A stretch of 5,750 nucleotides of DNA, taken from Acidobacteriota bacterium. Lineage in GTDB: Bacteria; Acidobacteriota; Thermoanaerobaculia; Multivoradales; JAHEKO01. Below the pieces are notes generated by a model, which searched no databases, was not told where the DNA came from, and saw only the letters and a program-made list of their open reading frames with translations. Shown here in pieces: positions 1 through 5,750 of this stretch. Numbering within the stretch: the stretch's first letter is position 1; every line of letters starts with the position of its first letter. A program made the position numbers and the translations under genes. The stretch lies in contig JAPUJD010000341.1 of NCBI GenBank assembly GCA_027296385.1, positions 1 through 5,750 of the forward strand, written 5' to 3'.

Positions 1-1284
1 GCGCTCCTCCTCGGGCAACGACTTCCATACCGCCACCACCGCGGTGGTCAGCTCCTGCCAGCCGAAGCGGTCGGCGAAGTGCGGCGGCAGCGGGCCGAGA
101 ACGTTGTCCTCCGCCGACGTGGGCTGCATGCGCAGGGCCCGTTGATAGGCGATGAAGCGTTCGACCGGCAGGATCGGCGCCGCCATGGGCGCGGTGAGGG
201 CACCGGTCAGCAGCAGGAAGACGACCAGCACCGGCCGCAGCCAGCGCCGACGCCCGTGCGCCAGGAGCCGGCCGGTGGCGACACAGCCCGCCGCCAACAG
301 GACCGGATAGGTCGGCGCCAGATAGTAGGGCTTACCGCGCAGCGCGATCAACACCACCAGCACCGCCACGTAGATCAAGCCGAGTACCCGGAAGCGCCGG
401 CCCTGCTTGTCGAAGAGCAGGTAGAGCAGGCCGGCGAGCCAGAGCGGCAACAGAAAGGGGCTCATGTCCATCACCTGGGTGGCGAGGAAATCCAGGGTCG
501 ACAGGGCGGCGATCTTGTAGCGTATGGCGTTGGCGATGAACTCGAGCGTCGGCCAGCCGTGGACCATCTGCCAGATCAAGTGCGGCAGGAAGAGCAGGCC
601 GGCGAGGCCGCCGCCGAGCCACAGCCACCGGCTGCGCAGGTGCCGGCGAAGCGGTGTCGCCAGCAGGCCGACGACGAGGCCGAGGCCGAGTAAGAGCACG
701 CTGATCTTGTTCAGCAGGCCGAGGCCCGCCACCAGACCCACGGGCAGCCACAGTCGAGGATCATCGGTGATCACGACGCGCGCCACCAGCCACAGGACGA
801 GAACCCAGACCACGAGATCGATGGCGTTCATCGAGTAGAAACCGGTCATGCCCAGGTACTGCGGCACGCTAGCCGCCGTCAGGGCGGCCAGCCCCTGAGC
901 GAAGCGACCCCCGCCCAGCTCGCGGGCGAGCACCGCCGTCATGAGTACCAGGAAGCCCGCTGCCAAGGTGGGCAGCAGGCGCAGCGCGATGACCGAGTCA
1001 CCGAAGAGGGCGCGCTGCAGCCACAGCAGAGCGATCGACAGCGGCGGGTGGTCGACGTAGCCCCAGGCCAGGTGGTCGGCGCACGCCAGGTAGTAGAACT
1101 CGTCGCGGAAGACGCCGTAGTTGCCGTGGGTCAGAAGACGCAACAACATCTGGGCCGCCGCCAGGCCCCAGGCTACCGGGGTGACGGCGAGGACCGGTGG
1201 AATGAGATCGCGCCACGCCAGGTCGCGCAACGTTGCTTCGCGCGGGTCTTGTAGGTCGGTCGTCGGACCAGTGCTCTCCACCAT
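1..1284 (-). CDS. Glycosyltransferase family 39-like (PMT_2/ArnT-like) integral membrane protein, C-terminus cut by window
   Basis: 428 residues are visible; the 3' end lies beyond the left edge and no stop is reached. After a ~25-residue polar N-terminus comes a polytopic membrane protein with hydrophobic stretches near residues 28-51, 97-120, 155-172, 178-209, 221-237, 275-290, 298-315 and 350-370. The first large loop reads FRDEFYYLACADHLAWGYVDHPPL in outline; its Asp61-Glu62 pair matches the catalytic acidic motif of GT-C fold PMT/ArnT enzymes, which move a sugar from a polyprenyl-phosphate donor on the periplasmic side. A second family signature, RGKPYYLAPTYPVLLAAG, lies at 316-333. The visible end (GWQELTTAVVAVWKSLPEEER) fits the start of the family's soluble C-terminal part. 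Acceptor and sugar cannot be told. The start is uncertain: ATG at 1284 is used here, and an in-frame GTG sits immediately upstream at 1287. Last gene of the probable leftward operon, 28 bp after the SGNH hydrolase. Confidence 0.88.
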   Translation of the reverse strand, partial: MVESTGPTTDLQDPREATLRDLAWRDLIPPVLAVTPVAWGLAAAQMLLRLLTHGNYGVFRDEFYYLACADHLAWGYVDHPPLSIALLWLQRALFGDSVIALRLLPTLAAGFLVLMTAVLARELGGGRFAQGLAALTAASVPQYLGMTGFYSMNAIDLVVWVLVLWLVARVVITDDPRLWLPVGLVAGLGLLNKISVLLLGLGLVVGLLATPLRRHLRSRWLWLGGGLAGLLFLPHLIWQMVHGWPTLEFIANAIRYKIAALSTLDFLATQVMDMSPFLLPLWLAGLLYLLFDKQGRRFRVLGLIYVAVLVVLIALRGKPYYLAPTYPVLLAAGCVATGRLLAHGRRRWLRPVLVVFLLLTGALTAPMAAPILPVERFIAYQRALRMQPTSAEDNVLGPLPPHFADRFGWQELTTAVVAVWKSLPEEER

Positions 1285-1299
1285 CACGGACTCGGAAGT

Positions 1300-1306
1300 C
1301 CTCCTT
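1300..1306 (-). promoter_or_regulatory. Shine-Dalgarno site for the glycosyltransferase gene
   Basis: The minus strand reads AAGGAGG in the 28-bp gap after the SGNH hydrolase stop. It lies 15 nt from the ATG at 1284 and 12 nt from the in-frame GTG at 1287. The strong core but long spacing makes the GTG a real alternative start, adding one residue. Confidence 0.6.
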
Positions 1307-1312
1307 CTCCGG

Positions 1313-2365
1313 TCAGGGAACGGTCACGCTCCAGGCCGAAGTGTCGCCGGTCTCGAAGCCGTCGCTGAAGATATTGTCGAAGGCGGTCACGAAACCAGAC
1401 AGGGGTCCGATCTCGCCCTCGAGGGTGTCGCTGCCGCCGTAGGGGATGCCGGCGGCGCCCAACATCTCCTCCTCGGAGAGCGGCGCGATGCCCGTGGCGA
1501 AGCCGAGGTTGAGTGCCGTACTGACCAAGGTCGCCGCGATCGCTTGCAGGACGGTGTTGGGATGAAAGAAATCGTGGACGAACGCCGCCGTCGGGTCGGC
1601 GCCGGTCGGGGTGTCGGCGGCGGTCAGGTCGATCTCCACGTTGCCCACCAGCAGGATGGTCCGAGGCGCGAGGTGGGTGCCGAAGACGGCGCGCCCAAAG
1701 GCGAACTGATCGAGGAAGACGAGGTTCCTCACCGCGGCGAGATCACGAATCGCGTCCCGCCACTGCGCCAGGGCGAGGGCAGCGGCCTCGCGCGCGACCG
1801 GGTCGGGAAAAAGAGACTGGGTGAGCGGCGCCACTCCTGGGTCGAGCAGGCTGAGCAGGACGACGCCGGCGCCGGTGGGCAGAATGGTGTCGACGATCGA
1901 GCCCAGATGATCGGTGCGCTGGGTGATCCAGGCGTCGATCTGGGCCTGTGTCCAGTTACCGTCGTAGATCTCGGCGTAGGCGTCGCCGATGAAGTCGTTG
2001 ACGCCGATGTTGACGACGACGTGCGACACGCCGCGGTTGACGGCTCCGTCGGCGACTCCGAGATGCTGACCGGTGGCGAGAGCGTCGTCGATGGTGGCGC
2101 CGGAGCGCGCCCAGTTGTCCTCGTAGCCGGTGCGCCGGGGCTCGCCCCAGGTGCCTCCCGGCTGACCCGCCTCGGCGGCGGTCGGGCCGAAGGTCAGGCC
2201 GCGCTCATCGACCAGGAGGATGGTCCAGTTGCGGGCGTAGTCGTAGTCCGCCTCGAAGTACTCGTCGGTCAGGCTGTCGCCGACGGCTCCGAGACGGTCG
2301 AGAGGCTGCCCCGCGGCGAGCGCCGCGCTGAGAGCGAGCAAGACCCCACAGGCGAAACGGTGCAT
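1313..2365 (-). CDS. Exported SGNH/GDSL-family hydrolase with a C-terminal DGFETGDTSAWS-type tail
   Basis: 350 residues, complete. The N-terminus MHRFACGVLLALSAALAAG is a Sec-type signal peptide with no lipobox, so the product should leave the cytoplasm. The SGNH blocks appear in order: block I GAVGDSLTDE with nucleophile Ser31; block II NWARSGAT with oxyanion Gly89; block III NIGVNDF with Asn123; block V DFFHPN with Asp265 and His268. The family hydrolyses esters of lipids, acylated sugars or small alcohols; the substrate here is unknown. After the catalytic domain a ~70-residue extension ends in DNIFSDGFETGDTSAWS plus four residues. The frame is open 20 codons further up (to 2425), but that start would overlap the peptidase gene and bury the signal peptide, so ATG 2365 was chosen; an AGGG lies 8 nt upstream of it. 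Gaps of 28 bp to both neighbours suggest co-transcription. Confidence 0.9.
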   Translation of the reverse strand: MHRFACGVLLALSAALAAGQPLDRLGAVGDSLTDEYFEADYDYARNWTILLVDERGLTFGPTAAEAGQPGGTWGEPRRTGYEDNWARSGATIDDALATGQHLGVADGAVNRGVSHVVVNIGVNDFIGDAYAEIYDGNWTQAQIDAWITQRTDHLGSIVDTILPTGAGVVLLSLLDPGVAPLTQSLFPDPVAREAAALALAQWRDAIRDLAAVRNLVFLDQFAFGRAVFGTHLAPRTILLVGNVEIDLTAADTPTGADPTAAFVHDFFHPNTVLQAIAATLVSTALNLGFATGIAPLSEEEMLGAAGIPYGGSDTLEGEIGPLSGFVTAFDNIFSDGFETGDTSAWSVTVP

Positions 2366-2382
2366 CGGCGAGACCCTAGCAC

Positions 2383-2413
2383 CCGAGCTCGAGCTACCAG
2401 CTCTCGAGCTCGG
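2383..2413 (-). repeat. Inverted repeat (11-bp perfect stem, 9-nt loop) over the peptidase stop codon
   Basis: CCGAGCTCGAG at 2383-2393 is exactly reverse-complementary to CTCGAGCTCGG at 2403-2413. The loop (2394-2402) contains the TAG stop of the oligopeptidase gene, so one arm encodes its last residues and the other lies in the intergenic gap. No T-tract follows on the minus strand, so a canonical intrinsic terminator is unlikely. An RNA hairpin affecting processing, mRNA stability or partial attenuation between the genes is possible but unproven. Confidence 0.5.
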
Positions 2414-4184
2414 CGACGATGTCACGCACGACGGCGAAGCCGCCGCGCCAGAACTCGGGATCGGTCGGATCGACGCCGGCCGCGGCCAGGACCTCGACCG
2501 GCGGCGCCGCGCCGCCGGTGGCGAGCATCGCGAGATAGCCCGGCACGAAGGCGGCGCCCTCTTGCTGGTAGCGCCGGTAGAGAGCCAGGACGAGAAGCTG
2601 GCCGAAGCTGTAGGCGTAGCAGTAGAACGGCGTCTGGTAGATGTGCGGGATGGTGACCCACTCGCGCCGGAACTCGTCGCTGAGCTCGACGGCGTCGCCG
2701 AACTGCTGGCGCAGGGTGTCGAAGTAAATCTCGTCCAGGCTGTCGACGGCGGCGCCGTCGGCGATTGCCTGATGGGCGGCGATCTCGAAGCGGGTAAAGT
2801 AGGACTGGCGGATGACAGTGGCGTAGATGTCGTCCATCTGCGCCGCCAGCAGCTCGCGGCGCACGGCGGGGTCGGTCTCGCCCTCGAGCAGTCGAGCGGT
2901 CAGCAGCTGCTCGGCGAAGACCGAGGCGGTCTCGGCCAGGGGTAGGCAGGAGTGCTGGGTGAGCACCGAATGGTCAGCGGCCAGCAGGCTGTGGACGGCG
3001 TGGCCGAGCTCGTGCGCCATCGTCGCGACGTCGCGTACTTTCGACGTGTAGTTGAGCAACACCCAGGGTGTCTGGCTCGGCAGCACGGTCGAGCAGAAGG
3101 CGCCACTCTTCTTGCCGGGCCGAATCTCGGCGTCGATGTGATCGGCGGCGAAGACCCGCTCGGCGCGCGCGGCGAAGTCGGTGTCGAAGGCCTTGAAGGT
3201 GTCGAGCACGAGCTCCACGGCCTCTTCGTATGGCACTTCCTTGTCGCTGGCGGTGAGCGGGGCGTAGACGTCGTAGCGCCGCAGCTTGTCGACCCCGAGC
3301 CAGCCGGCCTTGAGCTCGAAGTAGCGCTGGAAGAGCCCGATGTGCTCGCTCGCCACGTCGAGCAGGGCGTCGACGGCGGCGTCCGGAATGTCGTTGCGGG
3401 CGTTGCGCACCGCGATCGGCGAGGCGTAGCCGCGCAGCTCCTGGAACTCGCTGGCCCAGTCGCGCACCCGATGCAAGTAGATCTGGGCCAGGATGTTGGC
3501 GTCGCGGTCGAAGACGCGGTAGAGCTCCTGGTAGGCCGCGGCCCGGCGCTCGGGATCGGTCGAGTAGACGTGGCTCATGAGCTCGCCGCGGGTCAGCGTC
3601 TTGGCCTCGCCGTCGATCTCGAGGGTGAACTCGAGGCGGTTGGTGAGCATCGAGTAGAGCGTCGTCAGGGCGCTGATGCCGTTGGCGTCTTTTAGGTTGA
3701 TGATCTGCTCGGAGGTCTCCTCGAGGGTGAACGGCTTGAGCCGCCGCAGGTCGGAGAGGAAGTGACGCTGGTCGGCGTGGGTCGCGGCGTCGGGCAGCAG
3801 GCGCTCGGCCGCGTCGTCGTCGAGATCCTTCCACCACAGGCCGAAGAAGAGCAGCCGGTTCTGGAATCCGGTCAGGACGTGCTCGAGGCGGCTCTTGTAG
3901 GCCAGCGCGTCCGAGGCCTGAGTGTCGGCGGCGAACCAGAGCGAGCCGTAAGCGCCGAGCACGTAGAGTTTCTCGACCAGGCGCTCGTAGCGGTTGACGA
4001 TCGCGAGCAGGACCGCCGGCTCGATCCCGTCGCCGAGCGCTTCGCGCTGCTCCTCGAACGCGGCCACCTCGGCCTCAGCTTCCGCCAGGCGCGCGGCGAC
4101 GGTCTCCTCGCTCGCGTCGGGCAGGAGCTCGGTGAGGGTCCAGTCTTTCTGGCGGTACGAATGGGCGGGCTCAGCGACAGTCAC
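2394..4184 (-). CDS. M3-family zinc oligoendopeptidase (PepF/M3 type), cytoplasmic
   Basis: 596 residues from the GTG start, close to the ~600 usual for PepF/M3 enzymes. The catalytic zinc motif HELGH is at 391-395 (His391, Glu392, His395) within DVATMAHELGHAVHS, and the third zinc ligand is Glu418 in LAETASVFAEQLL. The C-terminal substrate-binding segment PHIYQTPFYCYAYSFGQ (513-529) carries the family's His and Tyr residues. The N-terminal ~180 residues are helical and charged, as in the oligopeptidase F N-domain. There is no signal peptide, so it probably cleaves short peptides in the cytoplasm. The GTG at 4184 was preferred because GGAGG lies 6 nt upstream; an in-frame ATG at 4208 would add eight residues but sits inside a -10-like hexamer. 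Probably the first gene of the leftward operon and divergent from the symporter. All motifs are intact. Whether it belongs to classical PepF or a sister M3 clade is undecided, so no symbol is given. Confidence 0.95.
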   Translation of the reverse strand: MTVAEPAHSYRQKDWTLTELLPDASEETVAARLAEAEAEVAAFEEQREALGDGIEPAVLLAIVNRYERLVEKLYVLGAYGSLWFAADTQASDALAYKSRLEHVLTGFQNRLLFFGLWWKDLDDDAAERLLPDAATHADQRHFLSDLRRLKPFTLEETSEQIINLKDANGISALTTLYSMLTNRLEFTLEIDGEAKTLTRGELMSHVYSTDPERRAAAYQELYRVFDRDANILAQIYLHRVRDWASEFQELRGYASPIAVRNARNDIPDAAVDALLDVASEHIGLFQRYFELKAGWLGVDKLRRYDVYAPLTASDKEVPYEEAVELVLDTFKAFDTDFAARAERVFAADHIDAEIRPGKKSGAFCSTVLPSQTPWVLLNYTSKVRDVATMAHELGHAVHSLLAADHSVLTQHSCLPLAETASVFAEQLLTARLLEGETDPAVRRELLAAQMDDIYATVIRQSYFTRFEIAAHQAIADGAAVDSLDEIYFDTLRQQFGDAVELSDEFRREWVTIPHIYQTPFYCYAYSFGQLLVLALYRRYQQEGAAFVPGYLAMLATGGAAPPVEVLAAAGVDPTDPEFWRGGFAVVRDIVAELESW

Positions 4185-4190
4185 GGTCGG

Positions 4191-4195
4191 CCTCC
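4191..4195 (-). promoter_or_regulatory. Shine-Dalgarno site that decides the GTG start of the oligopeptidase
   Basis: The minus strand reads CGGAGG, with the GGAGG core at 4195-4191 and 6 nt before the GTG at 4184. No comparable site precedes the ATG at 4208. Confidence 0.7.
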
Positions 4196-4203
4196 GGGGC
4201 GGG

Positions 4204-4209
4204 ATCATA
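4204..4209 (-). promoter_or_regulatory. Possible -10 element for the leftward operon
   Basis: TATGAT on the minus strand differs by one base from the consensus TATAAT and lies 19 nt before the GTG start of the oligopeptidase. That would give a short leader carrying the GGAGG site. No convincing -35 hexamer is seen 16-18 bp further up, so confidence is low. The promoter would share the 58-bp gap with the divergent symporter gene. Confidence 0.35.
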
Positions 4210-4228
4210 GCGCGGAGCCGTCGCCCCT

Positions 4229-4234
4229 TACACT
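4229..4234 (+). promoter_or_regulatory. Possible -10-like element just before the symporter start
   Basis: TACACT fits the TANNNT pattern and ends 8 nt before the ATG at 4243. This spacing would start the transcript at or near the start codon. No good Shine-Dalgarno site precedes this ATG and no -35 match is evident. A single hexamer match has low information, so this is a suggestion only. Confidence 0.25.
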
Positions 4235-4242
4235 AGGCCTCG

Positions 4243-5750
4243 ATGCATCCCATCGACTGGTGGTTCGTGGCGGCGTACCTGGTGTTCGCGCTGTCGGCCG
4301 GCGTGCTGCTGGCCCGGCGGGGCGGGGCGAGTGTCGACGAGTTCTTCCTCGCCGGGCGGCGGCTGCCGTGGTGGCTGGCGGGCACCTCGATCGTCGCTAC
4401 TACCTTCGCCGTCGACACTCCGCTGGTGATCAGCGGCTGGGTGCGCGACTACGGCATCTGGAAGAACTGGCTCTGGTGGTGCTACGCCCTGACCGGCCTC
4501 TTGACTGGTTTCGTCTTCGCGCGCTGGTGGCGCCGTGGCGGGGTGATGACCAAGGCCGAGTTCGCCGAGCTGCGCTACGGCGATACCGGCGCGCGCTGGC
4601 TGCGCGGTTTCCTCGGCGTGCTGCACGCTGGTTTCATCGACATCATCGCCATGTGCTGGGTCCTGCTGGCGGCGACCAAGATCGTCGACGTGCTCTTCGG
4701 CATCGACAAAGTCGTAGGCTTGACGATCGCCTGCCTCGTCGCGCTGACCTATTCACTGCTGGCGGGGCTCTGGGGCGTGGTGGTGACCGACCTGGTGCAG
4801 TTCGTCATCTCGATGGTCGGTGCGGTGGTGCTCGCGGTCCTGGTCTGGCAGGCAGTCGGGGGCGGCGAAGCCGTGGCGGCGGCGGTGGCCTCAGGCAGCC
4901 TGGCGGCCGAGCGCCTGGCGTTCCTGCCCTCGCCCGGCCCCGGTGGGCCGCTGGCCGCCAGCTTCTGGACCACTCCGGTGGCGGCGCTGGCGGTCTACCT
5001 GGGAGTGAGCTGGTTCGCGGTCGAGAGTGCCGACGGCGCGCCGTTGACGGTGCAGCGCATCTCGGCCACGCGCGACGAGCGCCAGGGCGTCTTGGCGGTG
5101 GTCTGGTTCGCGGTGGCCAACAACGCCTTACGGCCGTGGCCGTGGATCCTCGTCGCGGTGGCCTCGCTCCTGGTGCTACCGCCGCTCGAGGTCACCTCGC
5201 CGGTGGCGGGCACCGTCGAGACGGTGACGCCGGCGCTGATCAGCGTCCGTACAGCCGCCGGCGAGGAGCGCTACGTCGCCCTGGTGCCGGAGGGCTCGGC
5301 GCCCGACTGGAGACCCCTGGCGCGAGTGCAGGCCGGGCAGGAAGTGGTGGCAGGCGAGGTCCTGGCGCGCAGCGACTCGGAGCGCGCGTACGTCGTGATG
5401 CTCAAGCGTTACCTGCCAGTGGGTCTCCTGGGGTTGGTAGCGGCGTCTTTGATCGCCGCCTTCATGTCGACCATCGACACGCAGATCAACGTGGCCGCGT
5501 CGTTCTTCGTCAACGACGTCTACCGGCGGTTCCTCAACCCGGCTGCCAGCGATCGGCACTACGTTCTCGTGGCGCGCCTGGCCAGCATCGCCGTGCTGGC
5601 GCTCGCCGCCGCGGTGGCGTCGGTGGCCGATTCGATCAGCGCGCTCTTCACCCTCTTCATCTCCTTCCTCGGCGGCGTGGGGCCGGTCTACCTGCTGCGC
5701 TGGTTCTGGTGGCGGGTGACCGCCTGGGCCGAGATCGCCGCCATGCTGAC
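4243..5750 (+). CDS. Sodium:solute symporter (SSS family), C-terminus cut by window, with an inserted loop domain
   Basis: 502 residues are visible and open to the right edge. About eleven membrane segments can be seen, near residues 5-24, 43-66, 75-94, 122-146, 155-175, 181-204, 240-261, 283-314, 388-418, 441-463 and 466-488; the family usually has 13, so two or so lie beyond the edge. Family signs are DEFFLAGRRLPWWLAGTSIVATTFAVDTP (in outline, 32-60), LRPWPWILVAVAS at 296-308 and AAFMSTIDTQINVAAS at 405-420. Ser409-Thr410 align by eye with the Na2-site Ser340-Thr341 of PutP, so Na+ coupling is likely. The solute is not predictable; amino acids or sugars are typical. Between the segments at 283-314 and 388-418 lie ~65 extra residues (317-381), annotated separately. 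ATG 4243 puts the N-terminus straight before the first helix. The gene is divergent from the oligopeptidase across 58 bp. Confidence 0.93.
   Translation, partial: MHPIDWWFVAAYLVFALSAGVLLARRGGASVDEFFLAGRRLPWWLAGTSIVATTFAVDTPLVISGWVRDYGIWKNWLWWCYALTGLLTGFVFARWWRRGGVMTKAEFAELRYGDTGARWLRGFLGVLHAGFIDIIAMCWVLLAATKIVDVLFGIDKVVGLTIACLVALTYSLLAGLWGVVVTDLVQFVISMVGAVVLAVLVWQAVGGGEAVAAAVASGSLAAERLAFLPSPGPGGPLAASFWTTPVAALAVYLGVSWFAVESADGAPLTVQRISATRDERQGVLAVVWFAVANNALRPWPWILVAVASLLVLPPLEVTSPVAGTVETVTPALISVRTAAGEERYVALVPEGSAPDWRPLARVQAGQEVVAGEVLARSDSERAYVVMLKRYLPVGLLGLVAASLIAAFMSTIDTQINVAASFFVNDVYRRFLNPAASDRHYVLVARLASIAVLALAAAVASVADSISALFTLFISFLGGVGPVYLLRWFWWRVTAWAEIAAML
5191..5385 (+). other. Predicted barrel-sandwich-hybrid (lipoyl-like) domain inserted in a symporter loop
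   Basis: Symporter residues 317-381 are hydrophilic, strand-rich and unlike the flanking helices. The order is SPVAGTVETV, then LISVRTAAGEERYVAL, then a Pro/Trp turn, then RVQAGQEVVAGEVLARS. The 'SPxxGxV ... VxxGxxVxxGxxLA' arrangement is the usual outline of biotinyl/lipoyl-like barrel-sandwich hybrids, as also found in RNA polymerase beta' and membrane-fusion proteins. The stretch contains no lysine, so it cannot be a biotin or lipoyl acceptor. LeuT-fold topology places it on the periplasmic side, between the equivalents of LeuT TM7 and TM8. The motif reading is direct; fold and role are inference. Confidence 0.5.

Noticed and set aside
317..381. Reading the symporter insert (protein residues 317-381, bases 5191-5385) as a functional biotin or lipoate carrier.
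   Set aside because: The stretch contains no lysine, so there is no residue for attachment. Only the fold family is proposed. The coordinates of this entry are protein residues; the DNA span is 5191-5385.
79..693. A 204-codon plus-strand frame rich in Gln, Arg and Glu.
   Set aside because: It is antisense to the glycosyltransferase. The composition is low-complexity, with no hydrophobic core and no ribosome site that I can see.
2383..2413. Reading the inverted repeat as an intrinsic transcription terminator.
   Set aside because: No run of T follows the stem in either direction, and the next gene begins within 20 bp in the same direction.
2366..2425. A 20-codon upstream extension of the SGNH hydrolase starting at ATG 2425.
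   Set aside because: It would overlap the oligopeptidase gene by 32 bp and place a Ser-rich polar stretch before a clear signal peptide. ATG 2365 starts directly at that signal peptide.
1121..2656. A 511-codon open frame on the plus strand, the longest rightward reading in the left half.
   Set aside because: It lies opposite the SGNH hydrolase and parts of its two neighbours, all of which have clear family motifs. Its translation is Gly/Arg/Asp-rich with no recognisable domain and a degenerate Arg-rich end, as expected for an antisense frame in GC-rich DNA.
2952..3837. Plus-strand (2952-3695) and minus-strand (2974-3837) frames inside the oligopeptidase gene.
   Set aside because: Both overlap the M3 catalytic region in other frames. 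The minus-strand one is an Arg/Ala/Pro-rich shifted reading of the same codons. Neither resembles a protein family.
4228..4626. A 132-codon minus-strand frame across the divergent gap and the start of the symporter.
   Set aside because: It is antisense to the first helices of the symporter, Pro/Gln/Arg-rich, and has no family signature.
5176..5559. A 127-codon minus-strand frame opposite the inserted loop domain of the symporter.
   Set aside because: The plus-strand reading stays open and keeps SSS motifs on both sides. The antisense product is His/Arg-rich with no domain.

Overview
The window is GC-rich bacterial chromosomal DNA with tight gene packing. It holds four protein-coding genes, two of them cut by the window edges. 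I see no tRNA, rRNA, CRISPR array, insertion sequence or other mobile element. High GC, an SSS symporter of the 'ATTFAxDTP' type, and a secreted SGNH hydrolase ending in a DGFETGDTSAWS-like tail suggest a Gram-negative environmental bacterium. Acidobacteriota (Thermoanaerobaculia-like) is my best guess. That assignment is inference and untested.

Layout. Three genes run leftward from a divergent start region near 4185-4242. First is a cytoplasmic M3/PepF-type zinc oligoendopeptidase (2394-4184, GTG start). Next is an exported SGNH/GDSL hydrolase (1313-2365). Last is a family-39-like (PMT_2/ArnT-like) membrane glycosyltransferase (1284 down to the left edge, C-terminus missing). The two gaps between them are each 28 bp, so one transcript is likely. 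An 11-bp inverted repeat straddles the peptidase stop codon. Rightward from the same divergent region runs a sodium:solute symporter (4243 to the right edge, C-terminus missing).

The most unusual feature is in the symporter. The loop before the helix carrying the Na2-site Ser-Thr pair, predicted to be periplasmic and equivalent to EL4 of LeuT-fold transporters, holds about 65 extra residues. These read like a biotinyl/lipoyl-like barrel-sandwich-hybrid domain without an acceptor lysine. Secondary points are the C-terminal tail of the SGNH hydrolase, a possible leaderless start for the symporter, and the hairpin at the peptidase stop.

The genes do not form an obvious pathway: peptide breakdown, ester or glycan hydrolysis outside the cytoplasm, lipid-linked sugar transfer and Na+-driven uptake. 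Their co-transcription may be housekeeping packing rather than a dedicated system.
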